A stretch of 64,000 bases of DNA from Dirofilaria immitis (lineage: Eukaryota > Nematoda > Chromadorea > Rhabditida > Onchocercidae). This document shows positions 1 through 14,693 of this stretch, one piece after another; the stretch's first letter is position 1, and each line of letters starts with the position of its first letter. The stretch spans positions 1,499,001 to 1,563,000 of the forward strand of contig JAKNDB010000085.1 in the NCBI GenBank assembly GCA_024305405.1, in the 5' to 3' direction. A model generated the notes under the pieces. The model worked only from the letters and a program-made list of their open reading frames with translations. It did no database searches and had not been told where the DNA came from. A program made the translations under genes and the position numbers.

Positions 1-3000
1 TACTAGTTTCGTTCCAATTGATCTCATTGATATAAAATTTAACTACTCTGGTATCTGCATTTTAGAAAAACTGAGCTACGTATGTGCTCAACATTATTAA
101 ACAAACTGTTGAATATTTTGATCAATCCGTTTATGCTTTAGATTAATATGCCGTTATGACTAAAAAAAATTGAAAATATTATCCTAATAATTACATTCTA
201 ATTAAAATGTGGTAAAAAATCCTGATTAGGGTATAAAAGGACTTTAATTATAGTGTTCGTTTAGTATTTGGATTCAATTTCCAATTTATAAATATTTTTA
301 ACATTTAAATTCTATCGGTAACATACAATCCGAAATTGTAATTATATTTAAATTTAGTTCATACTTCTCGTCACAAATTGTATTTTAAATTTGAAAGGTA
401 TAAATTATAGTTGGTGTGGGAATTTTCGAGAGTTCGTAACATTTGTTGTTATCTTCCGCATTCAAAAGCTATATTTTTATTAGCGCTAAATTTATTCGTC
501 AAATTTCTCATCTCATTTTTGTGTAATATATTTTTCTCCCCTGTATTATTTCTCTTTTCATAAAACCAAAACGAAAAAGCTTTTTTTTGCTTTCATTCCC
601 ATCCATATATGATTTTGCTTTGTAGTAATAATCAATATCCATATTTATAATATATATATATCGGGAAATGTAAATAATAAGTAATATCGGATAAAATATT
701 ATAAAAAAGAAGCATTAATAAGAAAATAGTATGAATGAAAATGTTTTTAATTCAATACAGCAAAAGGTGATTATTAGAGGTAGAATAGAGAAATAATACT
801 GTTTCGAATTATTGGCTTATTGATTCTGATGATAATACATATATATAATAATTTAATTAAATGAGGAAGAAGGTAAAAGAAAAGATCTTATATCTACTAT
901 AGTAATAAGGTGTTGCGGGAGGTTACCAATTTAATGGTAGTTTATTGCGCTTAAAAATAGGTTTTAAAATTAACAAGGAAAATTTTTGACAGGATTGTAT
1001 GCGAAGCTCTTGATAGGATTTTATGTCAATAATGATGTGTATATGACATTTTAGATTGCTAATATAGGATGGGAGGATAGAAGATAATATCAAATAAATC
1101 TTAGAATATGATTGTATGATTAAGAGAATCTTGTTTTAAGAGAGATATATGTGAATTTATATTAATGCTGATTATTAAAGAATTTCTTGGAAAAAGAAAT
1201 ATATTACTTAGATGATAATATCCAGTTTTATTCGTAAATTTGAATATCATTATGGGATTATTAATATAATAGAAAATAAATAAATATGAAATTAACTGGA
1301 AGACATAATTAAAAAAATAGAAAATGAAATAAATAAGCAAAAGTGATATTGCAGGGTGATGAAGTTAGAAATAACTTAATTTAAAACTGAAAAAAAAGTA
1401 AAATTAATTATACCTGATATCATTGTATCGTCGTATATTATTGACCTGTATATTCTCAACCATTAATAGTATTTCGTCCAAGTACTGCTTATCTTCGTTT
1501 AAATGAAATTTTGCTAGTAGAAAATAAGAAGATTGAAATATTTTTAATAAAAATCATAGCTTATATCTGATAGAATGTCAGTAACTGATAAGTTTTTATA
1601 TCATATCAAGAGAATTGATCACTGTATCGAAAAACAGTACTGCAAATATAAGAAAAATAATGAATAGATATAATCAGTGGAGAGGGTGATCCATTACTTG
1701 TTTAATTGTAATTTTGCGATTTTCAACGAACAATTGCTATGATTTACAGCATAGTTGATAAAATTTTCATATAGGTAAAATGATTATTATGCCATTGAAT
1801 AATGCGATAACATCAATTTATCTTTTTTCTCCTCTCTTTCTCTCTCTAATTTTTTCAAATTAAACACCGTAATATCTATCATCATTCCAAAAATATGTAA
1901 TATGGACTTTCTCAACCGACTGTTGTGAAATTCATAAAATTTATACAGTACATAGCATAATCTTGAAAAATTTTTTCTATCATTTCAAGGATTGATTTAC
2001 ATATGATAGTATTATCATTTTGAAATTCCTCGATTTTTTATCAGACGAAACTATCCCTATTATGAATATTCTGAGATTTTTTGAATTTTTAAAAGCATTG
2101 AAAACTAATCTATTTAGAATTTCGATATGGCAATTAATTTTGTATAGCAATAAATAATTTTTAACTGTTTACGCATAATTTTTTTGAGTACAAAATAAGT
2201 TAGGTTTTATCACTGATAATAATTCCCGATCCCGTTAAATTCGCTCCATAAATAATCAGATTAATAGAACAAATAGGATTATCAAAGCTTGAAATAATGA
2301 AGCTCACGAAAATGACGGTAGTCGTGGAACATTTATGAGTGCTAACAAAAATGCAAAAAAAAGCAAAAAAATTGAGCGAAGCTTCCTTCGGTGATTACAA
2401 GCTTCGGTTATTCATTGGATGATTTTGATTGGTAGTGAGAGATTGTTATTTTGCTTAGCATCAATGGTATCGGTTATGGTTAAAGGTTTTGTTCTGTTGC
2501 TATTTGATTCACCTTGAATAAAAAAAAAAGAAAAAGAAAAGAAGCACAATAGTCCAAAAATGTTGCCATTTTTGATTCGTTCTATGGATGCTATTATGGC
2601 AAGCTAACACAGCTTACCATCTTCTTCGAGCAAACTTTTGTAACTATTGATACATCAAGTGGAAGGAATACTTTGGTTTTATTATTGCTACTATCATTAC
2701 TATCATCATTCTTCATCATCAGTCATCGTCATCGTTTGTTATTATTATTGTTGCTGTTGTTACTAATTGATATTGATATCGATATTGATATTGCTATTTG
2801 CTATTTGCTATTTGCTATTACTATTGCTACTGTTATTGCTATTACTATTTTGTCATCCTTCTGATTAAAAAAAAAAGAAAAAAACGAAAAATTTCCATTT
2901 ATTTTAAACTATTCTAAAATGTATGACATCTGTCTGTCTGCAATTATTATTAGATTCTTTAATTCATTATTTTAATTTGATTTGAATTCTGATTGAAATT

Positions 3001-3129
3001 TCTTCGTTGAAAATTATATTATGAAATTAATTTATATAATTTTTGCCCTTTCTGAAGATATAATAAGCATATATTTATTTATAACAATTTAATGGTGTAG
3101 AAGAAAGGATTCTTTGAAATTATTTCAAA
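1..3129. other. AT-rich upstream region of the Fos-like gene
   Basis: I see no supportable exon here. Open frames on both strands are short and of low complexity. The interval should contain the promoter and 5' leader of the Fos-like gene that starts at 3130, but no core promoter element stands out from the AT-rich background. A degenerate triplet-type repeat at about 2673-2850 lies just upstream. Confidence 0.6.
2673..2850. repeat. Degenerate ATT/ATC/GCT triplet-type repeat
   Basis: The stretch is built from imperfect ATT, ATC and GCT/GTT triplets. It includes a short GATATT run (about 2770-2793) and three GCTATTT heptamers (about 2795-2817). The open frame across it encodes only L/I/S-rich low-complexity sequence and is treated as a repeat artefact. 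Confidence 0.7.
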
Positions 3130-6100
3130 ATGAGTCATTCAGTGGCAAATTGTAATAATAATAATAATAATAATAATAACAATCAGCATCATCATCGTCA
3201 TCAACAATCACAACAACAACAACGAAGTAGCAATGGTGTATATAATATTGTTGCAATATCAACATGTACAGATCGTATTAATTATCCTGCAACTCTTGAT
3301 GATAATATACCTTCTGTAGGAGTTTCTGATAGTACTTCTATTACTAATGCTACAGATGCTACTGAATTTGATCGTTCACGTCAAACACGTGTTATTGTTG
3401 CACCAAATATATCATCACAACAACAACAACAATCTCATCAAAATTCCGAAGAATCATCATCTAATTCTACTTTATACGGTGCTATAACTCCATCATCATC
3501 ATCATCAACTTATCTTACTGCACAAGCAGGTTATCTATCTGGTCATACATCTGTTGGGCAGTCATCAATACTACATTCATCTTGTTCAAATTCAAATTTT
3601 GTTTATCCATCAAATTTTTTTCAACCATATTATGGCTTATCACCGACACTGAATGAATTCAATGTATTGCAAATGTGTTGTCAACCATTATTTACTGAAG
3701 TGTGTCACTTTCTTGTTTTTCTTGAAGCGTATAATTATTTTAATCTTTTTTGGTTCCTTAACTTTCATTAAATTTAGATATCATATTTATATCAAATTCC
3801 AATACTAATCTCGTTTTTGCTTTTACTTAAAATTTTTGTTTAAAAAAAAATTGGCATAGCAAATTGCCATTTATTGGTTGAAAAGTTATATGTACTGATA
3901 ATATAATTTCGTCATAAAATAAGCAAAAATAATTGTTACTGTTTGACCATATTAAAAATCGCGAAAAAGAATAAGTTCTTCTCGATATGAGATCTAATAT
4001 GTAAAGAAGAAGTATCATATGACGTTTTAGATCACATTTACTTTTTATTTATTATCTATAATTTTCTAATTTGGACTGTTTTTTTTATTTTCCTTGTAAA
4101 ATTCATAACGATTCTAGTTAATTTTTTTATTTTGTGAGATAAAATTGAGTAATTGGAGAAATTTGACTTTTCACATAGATAATGACAGCTATAGGTTTAA
4201 AACATCGGTAAATTTTGATACGATCAAAATTTGTAATAAATGGTATTGTTGATAAAATTTAATTATCATTAAAATATTTCCATCATCAATATCTTGCTTT
4301 TCTCCTATAATTGCATAAATGGCATCGAAAGTTTTTCAAAAGTTTGTCAAAATTAGAGAAATTTTTTTGTTTGCTTTCGAAAGGAATTGGTTAGTAGAAA
4401 TTCAACTTTTTTTTTTTTGCAAATTTTCATTTCTAAATTGCTCATATCTAAAAGCAGAAGGAATACGGTAATGATTCTAACCATCATTTGTGACAAATGC
4501 TTTCGTTTTATGGTTTGGGAAGGAATTTAAAGCTATCCAGATTTGTCCTTTTTCACTCACAATAATTATGATAAATTTTGCAGATAGCATCCCAAGGAAC
4601 TGATATAACGCCTACAGCTGAATCGTTGTACGGATTTGCCAATCGTCTACATCCGATTACGCCAACAGGTAAAAATTTATTTTTCTAATCATTTTTTAAA
4701 CTATTTATTTAAAAATGTTTCAAAGTAATAAATTGTTTCAGCCTTTGCGATTTCTATTTAATTTATATCAGTTATCTTAATCTTTGATCTTTTTTAAAGT
4801 TATCGCTTTCTTACATCTGGGAGTTATTTTACTTTTCATACAATTTCATTTCCTGTGAAGTTTGTTATCCATGCACTTAAGTGCGGTATTCGCATAATCC
4901 TTATCAGAGCAGGGATTTATTCAATACCTCGTTGCTTAGGTTTTGAACTACAATTTAAGAAGCAATAAGATTAAGAAAACGAATCAAAGGAAATGAAGTT
5001 AAGAAAAGGAAGTAGAAAAAGTGGAAGCAGATAGAGATTAAAAGGTTTCATAAGAAAAGTGCTTTATCAATTCTCAAGTTTTGATCAGAGTTCTAGTTTG
5101 GGGTTATGAATTTAATATTTTTTATCCTAAATCGAAAATAAAACCTATAAATTATAGATGTTATACTAAGCTTCAGTCATAATTTTCATAATTTTTCATA
5201 GTTATTGTAAAGATTCTTCTTTCATAATTATTGTAAAGATGTATTTTGTTGATTTTATTTAAAAAAAAAAACAAATTTTTTGCTTTCAATTTTATATTTA
5301 TTATCATAAAATTTTTCCTTCAAGTTTTTGTTTTTCATTAGTTCCATTTTTAGGCTAAGATTTTATATTGTTGATTAACAATTTAGCAAATTTTTTTGTA
5401 TCTCATCGGATCAATGATAGGAAGTTGTCATTTTTGTCATTCATATAATTTATCTGCATACTTATTTTCTTATTTATTTATTTTCAGTTATTTTAGATAT
5501 TGTATTGGTATTCTTTTCACTATTAATTGTTTTCATAGGAATGCTTTTTCATTGGCATACATAACAGCTAGATCCATCATTTTTATCGATCGATCACCCT
5601 GTCGTATCATAATGATAACTATATAATTGTGTAACATTGTTTACCAATCAATCAACATTCCAATTTTGTAGTCATTTTTTATATCGTGATCATATAATGT
5701 CTCCTAAATTCGTTGTCTTGTCTTGTATAGACGTATGAATTAATTATTAATTAATGGTATATTTTTTTATTTTTTATGCTTATTTTTACAAGCGATTGTT
5801 TTCTAAATGTTTTCGCCACTAAATATCTCATATCTGATATCGATGAATCAATTAGTGCAATATTTTTCTTATTCAATTAAAAGAGATAATAGATTGCGAA
5901 ACAAAAAATAAATAAGAGGAGGAGATAAAACAAAAGAACGTTATGATATAATTAATCTAAAATTTTGGATTAAAATTGAGAATATGTATCATTTCGGATC
6001 TGGAATATCAAAATTCTCTAGTAGAAAATAATGAGCTAATTTCTTATATCCATTCTTTTCTTGGGGAAAAAATTAATTATTTCTTTCTTTAGTTCTTTTC

Positions 6101-6394
6101 TAATACTTTTTTTCATCCATTCTTAGATTTTCTTTTTAGATAATAATTGAAATTCTATTATATTATTTAATATTGATTATTATCGGATTTGGTACAGCAA
6201 TAATCTGAATTTATAAATAGAAGGAAAAATTTTTCCAAGATTTAATTTGCAAATTTTGTTATTCTTCCAAACATAATATACTTTATTTATTTCTTTATTA
6301 CTGTTTTTCTTTTCTATATAATTTCTTTAGGGTAAATCATACTTCTATATTATTTGTATGCATGTATGTATTATGTATGCGTGTATGTATATAC

Positions 6395-6443
<49 letters not shown>

Positions 6444-9400
6444 GAATATTTACATAAGGCCTTATCCGACGTATTTATTTTTGAACTTTTTCTTTTTTCA
6501 AAGCACCTAATATCTGTCTCTTTCATCGTTTTATTTGTTAGCCTTTCTTTTTTCCGTTCAATTTATTCGTCTTCCTGCTTCCTTTTTCTCTTCCTTGTTT
6601 CGTTATCTTTATGATAAATTTTTTAAAACGAAGAACTTATTGAATACTTTTTTATTAGACATTCTTCCTTAACAGATAAGTACATCTATTTTTGCTGCAA
6701 TTATTTTAGAGATAATCTGAATTAAAAATCTATCTTCACATTATTATTATATTGCGTTTGAAATATGATTTAATTTAAATATATAGATGGTAAATTCTCC
6801 TGATAATAATGAAAAATTTCAATTAACATTTTTACATTATTTTATTACAAAAATTGAAGTTTTAAAGAAGAATTTCAAATAAAATATTCAAATTACATTA
6901 TTAAAAAATATTTTTTTGAAAGTTTGCATTTTTTGTTTTATATCTTTTATATCAGTATCACTACTCGAATATTACAAATTGAGAAGTGATAAGACTGGAT
7001 CATAATTAGACATAATCATTCGAATATTCAACTCGCTAGAAAAAGAGTAATTTTTTAGTTTGAAATTGCTTTTCATGATAAGTCTGAATTATTTTTCGTC
7101 GTTTCAATGACTTCAAAAATAAAAAAACAGACAGACTTCTTAAAGATTTTTTTGAAATTTCGACTAAACGAAATAAAAACGAAGTATACAGCTAGGAAGA
7201 AATTTTTCTTGTAGATTTCTCTTCTTTTATGTCTTTTCTTTTTACAGACATCTCGAAATTCTTTACATTTTTTAAGACCAACGAAAGAAAAAAAAACGGC
7301 AAGTTAAAGTTAGCGATGCTAGTTGTTACATAGGAGATTTGGGTTATGTGCGTTGAGTGACTGATGTTCTAATTTTAAATGTGGTAAGGGCACTTCGACT
7401 GGTAGTAGTTAAGCCGTTATATAAATTGATCAATAAATCAATCAATCAAATAATCAATAATTTAGCCTTTTTTCCCTTTTATTCAATAAACTTTGTTTGT
7501 TGTCATGTGTTAATGTCATCGACTTTTCTTACCACCTAGCGACGATATCTTGCAAAATGGTATTGAATGGATTACATGAATGAAAACGATGTAATGAAAG
7601 TGATAATTTTGAAATTGTTTATAAATAAGAATATTATTTAAGATAGTTATCTATTGAAGTTAAATCTTTCTAATAGCGTGCTGATTTATTTATTTGTTCA
7701 CGATTTATGTGGTTTTGTTTTTATTTAAACGCTTAACTTATTCTTTTGGTCATTATTTTGATATTAGTAAAAAAAAACTTTTCGTTTTTATAGGCGCTCA
7801 TTATCAGCTTAACATGCCACAAGCGTATCAGACGCGAACTAGTTTTGTTGGAAATACGATGACAAGACCAGCATCAGCAACCGGTAAACGCGGTGGTCGG
7901 CGACCAAAAGAATACGAAGAATATGTGAATATTTTAAAATTGGCTTTTACAAGATAAAATTGATCTTTCCTCTTGTTTTCCTTTTCATTCTTCTCTTTTC
8001 CAATTTCAAGATTTCATATTGTAGGATCATGTTACATTAAGTGAGGAAGAACGAGATAAACGTGATAAAAGACGTCTACGAAATAAGGAAGCAGCAGCAA
8101 GATGTCGACAAAGACGTCTTGATCTTATGGGTTCGCTACAAAATGTAAGTTATCTAAACTTAAAGTGGGAAAAAATATCAAAAAATTTCGTCGAATTTTG
8201 CAATTATTTTCGTGAACGGGAACTATTGGAAGTATCAAATATGAACAAGGATTGATCATTCAGAATTGAATAGATCTTGAAAAATAGCTGTCAAAATATT
8301 CCATTAATTTTTGCAAGTATTATTCTGTTGGTGATCGGGACTTCAAGTTTATGCAACTTTTAACGGAAAAGAGTTTTTGGATTTATCTAAAAATTTTCGG
8401 CTTTAAGTAGGATTTTTTCCTTATTAGAATAATGAGAGAAATGGATTATTTGAAAAATTTTCGCATTTTTAGATCAGTGTGAATTGGTACGTTCATTCTA
8501 TCGTTTTTGACGGGAATTTTAGATAGAATTTTATTCATAATTCCAGTTTCCTCCCTTTCTCTATTTCCCTCTTCATTTCATCAAACTTAATGGAACGAAA
8601 TAATCAAATGTCATTTGAAATTTTTGACAATCTAATATGATTTAAACTTTTCGTTTGTTTAAAAAAAATTGACTGTTTGATATTTCTTTTTAGCAAGTGA
8701 ACCAGCTAAAGGAAGAAAATAAAATGAAAGATGCAAAAATTGCTGAATTACAATTGTTGGTAAATTTTATTATGAAGTATTCGTGTAATTACTGATTTTT
8801 TTAACCTACAAATCACTTCATATTTTTTCTTCCCATAAATTTCTTTAGTTATAAAAATCAGTCATCTTGTCAAAATGTTTTTTTTCACTTTACGTAGTAT
8901 TATTTCGGTTTAATTTTATCCTAAATTTTTATGAATATTTCAGAAAAATGAACTTATCGCTGTGATTCGTGATCATCATTGCGTCTTGCCAGAAGCACTT
9001 CGACAAACGTTAGATGTTGATATGTCCAGTACCCAGCAATATATGCCACGCGGTGCACCGGCACCGGTAGTAACGGTACCAACTAGTACTGAAATTGTAT
9101 CCTATACATCATCAGCACCATCACCGCAACCAGCACTTAGCAGTCGAAAACGGCCAGCTAGTGCAATGATACCGGATCTGAGGCAACCAGCGCCGCAACC
9201 GTGTGCATCACCGCTAACATCAAATGTGACATTGAACAGAAATGATAATCAAACCAATATATTAACATTAACAAAGGTAAATTAATGAATTTACAAGTGC
9301 TCGATTTTGATTTGAAGTTCTGAAAAAGTTTTTCGAATTATGAAAAGACTATAATTTTACACCTATTTTTGAAATTCGGGCTGAATTTTTACGACAAATT

Positions 9401-10162
9401 ATACATAATTAATATGTATGAAAAATTCAAAAGAAAAAGAAATTAAAGTCTAAAAAAAAACCAAATATTTCAGCCTTCTTCTATGCAAATAAAACAAGAG
9501 CCAACGTTATTCGATGTAAATGGACGAGATTTACCGGATGAAGAGATTAAACGTCCAACATCATTAACGTTTACGGATGGTGTCACCACAACAACAGCTT
9601 ATAATTCATTGAGCAGCTCTGGTGTACCAATCACAACGCCGTCAAATTTGATTGGTGGAGGTTATCATAAATTTTATCTAATAATTCAATTTTCTTTCTT
9701 CAAAATTTGGTATTGAAAATAATTTAAGTAAATTATATGATTAGAGAAGGAATAAAGAAAAAAGGGTTTTTTGTCGAAGAAATTTTCGAATGTCATATTA
9801 CGGGAATCAGGGCGTCTTATCTGACTGCTTAATGTCAAAAATGAAGCTTTGTAATTGATCTTTCAGTAATTTAATTTTTAGTTCAAAGTTAAGATATTAC
9901 TCGTGAAATAAACTTCGCTTTAAAAAAATGATCATTTTTAGCGGAATTGATGTTTTGTTTTCTTCATATTTCTCTAATGTATAGACAGTTATTACCTTGT
10001 TAAATATAACTTATATTTTTAGCAGCGTCCGATTTCGGTGGTGTTAATTTGTTGGATGGTCCAACGGGATTGACACCTTGTCATCCACCACAAGCAACCG
10101 CATTTCAACTTCCAAGTATGGCGGCTCCACTCGGTGAAGGTCGCAGCTTTGAAACATTGTGA
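3130..10162 (+). CDS. fos-1: Fos-family bZIP transcription factor (FOS-1-like)
   Basis: This is a nuclear DNA-binding protein of the AP-1 group, expected to bind TGA(C/G)TCA-type sites as a dimer. Exons, all joining in phase: 3130-3699, 4584-4668, 7794-7924, 8025-8144, 8694-8759, 8944-9276, 9474-9660 and 10023-10162, giving 543 residues. Residues 1-190 are Asn/Gln/Ser/His-rich and disordered. The basic region follows residue 278 and contains RNKEAAARCRQRR, matching the Fos/ATF3 pattern RNxxAAxxCRxRR. The zipper (about 297-333) has heptad positions L, L, K, L, L, ending in DHHC like the Fos AHRPAC end. The tail is Pro/Thr/Ser-rich, with IKQEP a sumoylation-type motif (psi-K-x-E). The third exon's donor (GTGAAT, 7925) is weak but is the only one joining GRRPKEYEEY to the basic-region exon. 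The start is the first ATG of a long open exon; a non-coding 5' exon is possible. The 3.1-kb intron 2 (4669-7793) could hold an alternative promoter, as C. elegans fos-1 has two N-terminal isoforms. Confidence 0.9.
6395..6440. repeat. (TA)n microsatellite in intron 2 of the Fos-like gene
   Basis: About 46 bases of perfect alternating TA, preceded by a degenerate GTAT-type run (about 6356-6394). It is intronic. The open frame over it encodes only alternating Ile/Tyr and is not a gene. Confidence 0.95.
8025..8993 (+). other. bZIP-encoding exons (basic region and leucine zipper)
   Basis: Three exons encode the dimerisation and DNA-binding domain: 8025-8144 (basic region, 40 codons), 8694-8759 (middle of the zipper, 22 codons) and the start of 8944-9276 (end of the zipper). 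All borders are phase 0. The basic region carries the Asn, paired Ala and Cys-Arg positions that contact DNA in AP-1 proteins. Splitting the zipper by a phase-0 intron means skipping the 66-base exon would remove about three heptads without shifting frame. Confidence 0.9.
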
Positions 10163-12335
10163 AATTCAGTTGCTGCTGAAATATTACGACGGATACTCCA
10201 GAAAAGTAGAGATGAGGTCTACGTCCTTTGTATATTATTAATTTGACATTAAAGTTTGAAAAACTTATAGTTTGGTAAATAAGGCTACTCGGAGATATTG
10301 CGTATGAACATTGCAGGAGGAAATATTGAAATTGCTAGATGTTTAAATATTTTCACTGTTGCTCTCTTTCTGATCAATGATTATTGAGCCTTATTTACCT
10401 AGATAAACATAGCAAATTGAAAGCCTTATTTTTTTCTGCAGAGTGGTTATCATATCATACATCGTGAGTCATAACATGTTTTTCGAATTCGTACATCCTT
10501 GCTGTACGGATTGATTTTAGTCTTTTGCCACCGTGATAATTTTTATTCTCCTGATTTTTTGTAAGCGTATTATGATTTCCTTTTCTCGATTTAATCCATA
10601 CTGCTTTATTACTTGAATTTTTGCTCTGAAAAGTTTTAAGAATATTTTTTCTAAACTGAAAAAAATTGTAGATGGAAAGAATAGTTGATTGGTCGTTAAA
10701 ATAAGCTACAAAATTGTGACATTTAATGGTGGATGATAATTTTTAAATAGCTTGCATTTATAATTAATATTCTTCGGTACCGGTAATAAATAATTTCGAT
10801 AGAACAGGTATTTTATTATTTTTCCTTCTTTTTCTGTTGGAATTTTGGGAAAAATTTTTTTACTATAAAATACAAAGTAGCCATTTCTAGTGGTCATTGC
10901 AGGTCATATGTAATGTAATACTGTATCCGGCTTTTCTCCTCTCCTTTTCATTCTTTTTCCCCCTCCTTTTTATTTATTTTTCTTTTCTTCTGTTGGTGGA
11001 AATAATTCTTTATCGAATATATTCTAATTTCTTTTTCTTTTCATTTATTCTAAATCAGAGATTATGGTTAGGAAAGTATAAAATGCAACTTTTGCATAAC
11101 TATATATTTGCAACATTAGTTTAATTTAGTTTTCATTCATGACTTAATCATTAATGTTAATTAGAATTTAATTATGAATGTGATTAGAAATAATATGACT
11201 CTGTTTATGGCATACAAATTTCTTCCCTGATCTTCAGAATGTTTGTCGGAAATCCGACATAGATCATTAGACATTTTGATATTTGAATATTTTTACAAAT
11301 TGTGATTCTTTTATTTGTCTTCAAGTAATGTGATTTTAAAAACCGGCGTAAGATCTGCTGTACTCGGTGTTTTCAGTTTACCTTGCTTTCATTTTTTCTT
11401 TTTAATTAAGTTTTCGGTTTTGGTTTCAGTGCAGCATTTTTTTCTTTATCGGAATCTATTTTTTTGTTTCAAATCCAAATTCTTCAAACGTTTCGCTTTA
11501 AATTTTCTAAGTTCATATTTTATTAATTGATTACATTGAAAATGATTTTCGGTCACTAAAAATAAGTTGCTGTAGGTATCCAAAGTAGGTTTTCGGTAGC
11601 GAAGTTCGACTTTTTCATGGCCTTGAGATTTTTTTTGTTGATCGAGATTTTTGGGGTTTTTTTGTACATTTAAGTAATTGATATTTTCTCTTCATTTCAT
11701 ATTTCAAAACTCAAATTTATTTCTCTTTTATACGAATGTTTTAGATATGAAAGTTGAAAGTTGATTTTCCATTAGTAGAATATTCGATAGTTTAATAATT
11801 TACAAAAAAAAGATTGCTTCTTTTTGTTGTTGATTTTTTCTTATTTTTCTTACTGTTTCTCTTGATTTTTTTCTGTTATCTTTTGCCTTTTTGTCATAAA
11901 ATTTTCGCATCTTTTATTTTTCGCTTATAGTCACTTTATTCATTTATTACGAATGTAATCGCTAGAATTAATTGTTTCTTGTAATATATATATTTGATAT
12001 ATTCAAATCAGACTTATGGCATTATGTTCTCAGTTTTCGCTTTCTATTTTTCCTTAATTTTTGTTTGATTTTGTATTTTCCAATTTCTTCGTTAATTTTA
12101 AAAATTTTTATTTAAGATATCTATATTTTCTCCAAATGGTGTGTTTTATATTTTTGTCATGATGTTATTGGCTTAAAAAAATTGTGTACTTACCCGCATT
12201 GATTCACTTTTCCATACTTTGTCAATTAATCATTGCCTGTTTTTCACTAGAAATTTTGGTTATCACTTGCATTATTTTGAATAGTATTTCATGAATGATA
12301 GCATATATAAGTGGATCATAGATATATATATACAT

Positions 12336-12361
12336 ATCACATTATATGCATATAATGTGAT
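12336..12361. repeat. 26-bp perfect palindrome
   Basis: The sequence is its own reverse complement over 26 bases, centred on ATGCAT, and follows a short TA-rich run. It could extrude as a cruciform or fold as a hairpin in RNA. No function is evident. Confidence 0.9.
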
Positions 12362-14140
12362 TATTTATGTTAAAATTGAAGTTAAAATCCGATTTTTAAT
12401 ATTTTGTAAACAAGAGATTTCGTAAATTGATTATGAGGAAACTGGTGATTGGGGATATTACCGACGGGTTTTTTTCATATCTGAATTTTTGTTTATTCGA
12501 TATAATTTTTATATTTTTTTGTTTATAATGGTCACTTTGTGTAATAAGCTTTTAAGTTGGTAATTTCAATTTAATCTTAATGCAAAATCAGATAATTGTT
12601 GAATTTTTCGAGAATGAATTTTACTTTTTCTTTGATTTTTCAGCGATTTCATAATTTCATAAATATCTGAGATGTTCTTATTATTTTGTTCAAAGTGACT
12701 TGCCGCTTTCAGTTTATTGCTTTGTGATACATTTGTTTATCTCTTGAAGTGCATTAATTATTAGACTGAAACTGCAACGGTGTATATGAGTCAATTTCTG
12801 AAAAGTAAAAGGCTCAAATTTATAGGATTTCCTGATGGAAATTTTCTCGGAAGATCTTATCCTTAACATCTTTTTTCATCGTAGCATTTTTAAAATCGAT
12901 TGTTGATCGTCTTTGATATGAATATTACCATTTTTTTTTGCATAAATTGTTCTAGATTCGTGAATTTGCATCACACATTATCACTTCAAATAATTTAATT
13001 ATAACTTTCATTTTGAAACAATTTTTTTATTTAAAAAAAAACAAAGGAAGAAGATTATTTTCGACGGAAGTAAAAGTTAATGTTTTCTTTTTATTTTCTG
13101 AAAATCCTCTCTGCCTTTGATCAAGTAAAAGATTTCCCAGAAATGTTTTTTAAAGAATTAAAGGAGTGGAATGGTAAGTTTGGAATGAATTCAAGTTTCT
13201 TTAAAGATAATAATTATATCACTGTGAATTGTGGTATATGAGAAATTGCTGAAGATTTTTATGTTAAAAATATATTATCATCAGTCTATGAATTTAGATT
13301 AAATCAGAAAGGATTATCTGTTATTGGGTCATTTGTGAAATTTGCAGAATTTGTATTAATATTATAAGATCTTATTAAACGAGACTTTTAATAGACAAGC
13401 TTTGTGAAAGGATACTTATAAATTAATCTATATATGGATTAAAAATCCTCAGAGTTTTGAAATAGATTTATTGTTACGAGAATATCTAAATCATATAAAC
13501 CAATCATCATGCAAATTAGAATCGTTCTATGATCAATTTTTGTATGGAGGAAATCAAATAGATCAGATTTTATAAATATCACAATTTATAGCAGTATTAT
13601 CGGAGGGTATTGCTTTATAAAAAGTAATTGCATACGCTAAAATTGATTCGTATCAAGTTTTTGTGATAAAATCATTTGGAATCATGAAATTAATTCATTC
13701 TATCAATTGATAAATTTTATGAATTAATTAGCGCAAATTCCATTTATTTATTTACATCAATCGATTGCGTTATATTATTATGAATTTTTGAATAAAATTA
13801 ATTTTATTATCAAATAAAATCGATCCTAAATAAAAATGATTGTGTAGTGGCAATAATAGTAAAAAATCATAATAACTGGGGCGGGGAGGAATGTGATATT
13901 TTTATAATGATTATTTGTAATAACAATAATAATAATAATAATATTAGTACGAAAATGATAATATTGCGGAGGGATGCAATTTTTTTACAGTGATTATTTA
14001 AAATGATAATAATAATAGTAATAGTAATTTTGATAATAATACTCTGGAGGGATTTAATATTTTTAAAATCATTTTTATAAAATAATACTCAAGGGGAATG
14101 AAATATTTTTATATTGCTTATTTATAATGAAGATAATAGC

Positions 14141-14230
<90 letters not shown>

Positions 14231-14250
14231 GGTAATAATAATAATAATAT
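14141..14250. repeat. (AAT)n trinucleotide microsatellite
   Basis: About 30 near-perfect AAT units run to 14229, then a single CGG-containing interruption and about five more units. On the + strand one frame reads poly-Asn and on the - strand poly-Leu, which explains two spurious open frames. Shorter degenerate AAT clusters lie just upstream (13916-13940 and 14002-14040), suggesting repeated local expansion. Confidence 0.95.
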
Positions 14251-14688
14251 TTGGAAGGGATTTGATATATTCAGAAATATTTCTATAATAATAACACGAA
14301 AATAATAATATTGAGAAAGAATATATTTTTTCATACCGTAATACTCCTTCCTCTAAAAGCTATGAAAGAAAATAGCTAACAATTGCAACAATGGTGACAA
14401 AAATATTTGTCGAAAAATAATATATTAATTTTTCTTTTCCAATATATATATGTATAATCAGATAGTTTCGTATTGTTATCATTATCGTTGTTGTTATTCT
14501 AACGCCAACTATTACTTGTTATTATCATTAATTGATGTATATTTTGTTCATTGACGAAATATATCTATGTATTATACTAACTGTAGAAATATAATTATCG
14601 AATAAGATGAATGATAGGAACTTTTATTCTTATTTTTTTCTCTCTTCTTATTCTTGCATTCTTTTTTAAATCAATTCTCGATAGCATT

Positions 14689-14693
<5 letters not shown>

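Noticed and set aside
14114..14334. Poly-Asn (+) and poly-Leu (-) open frames
   Set aside because: Both are translations of the AAT microsatellite.
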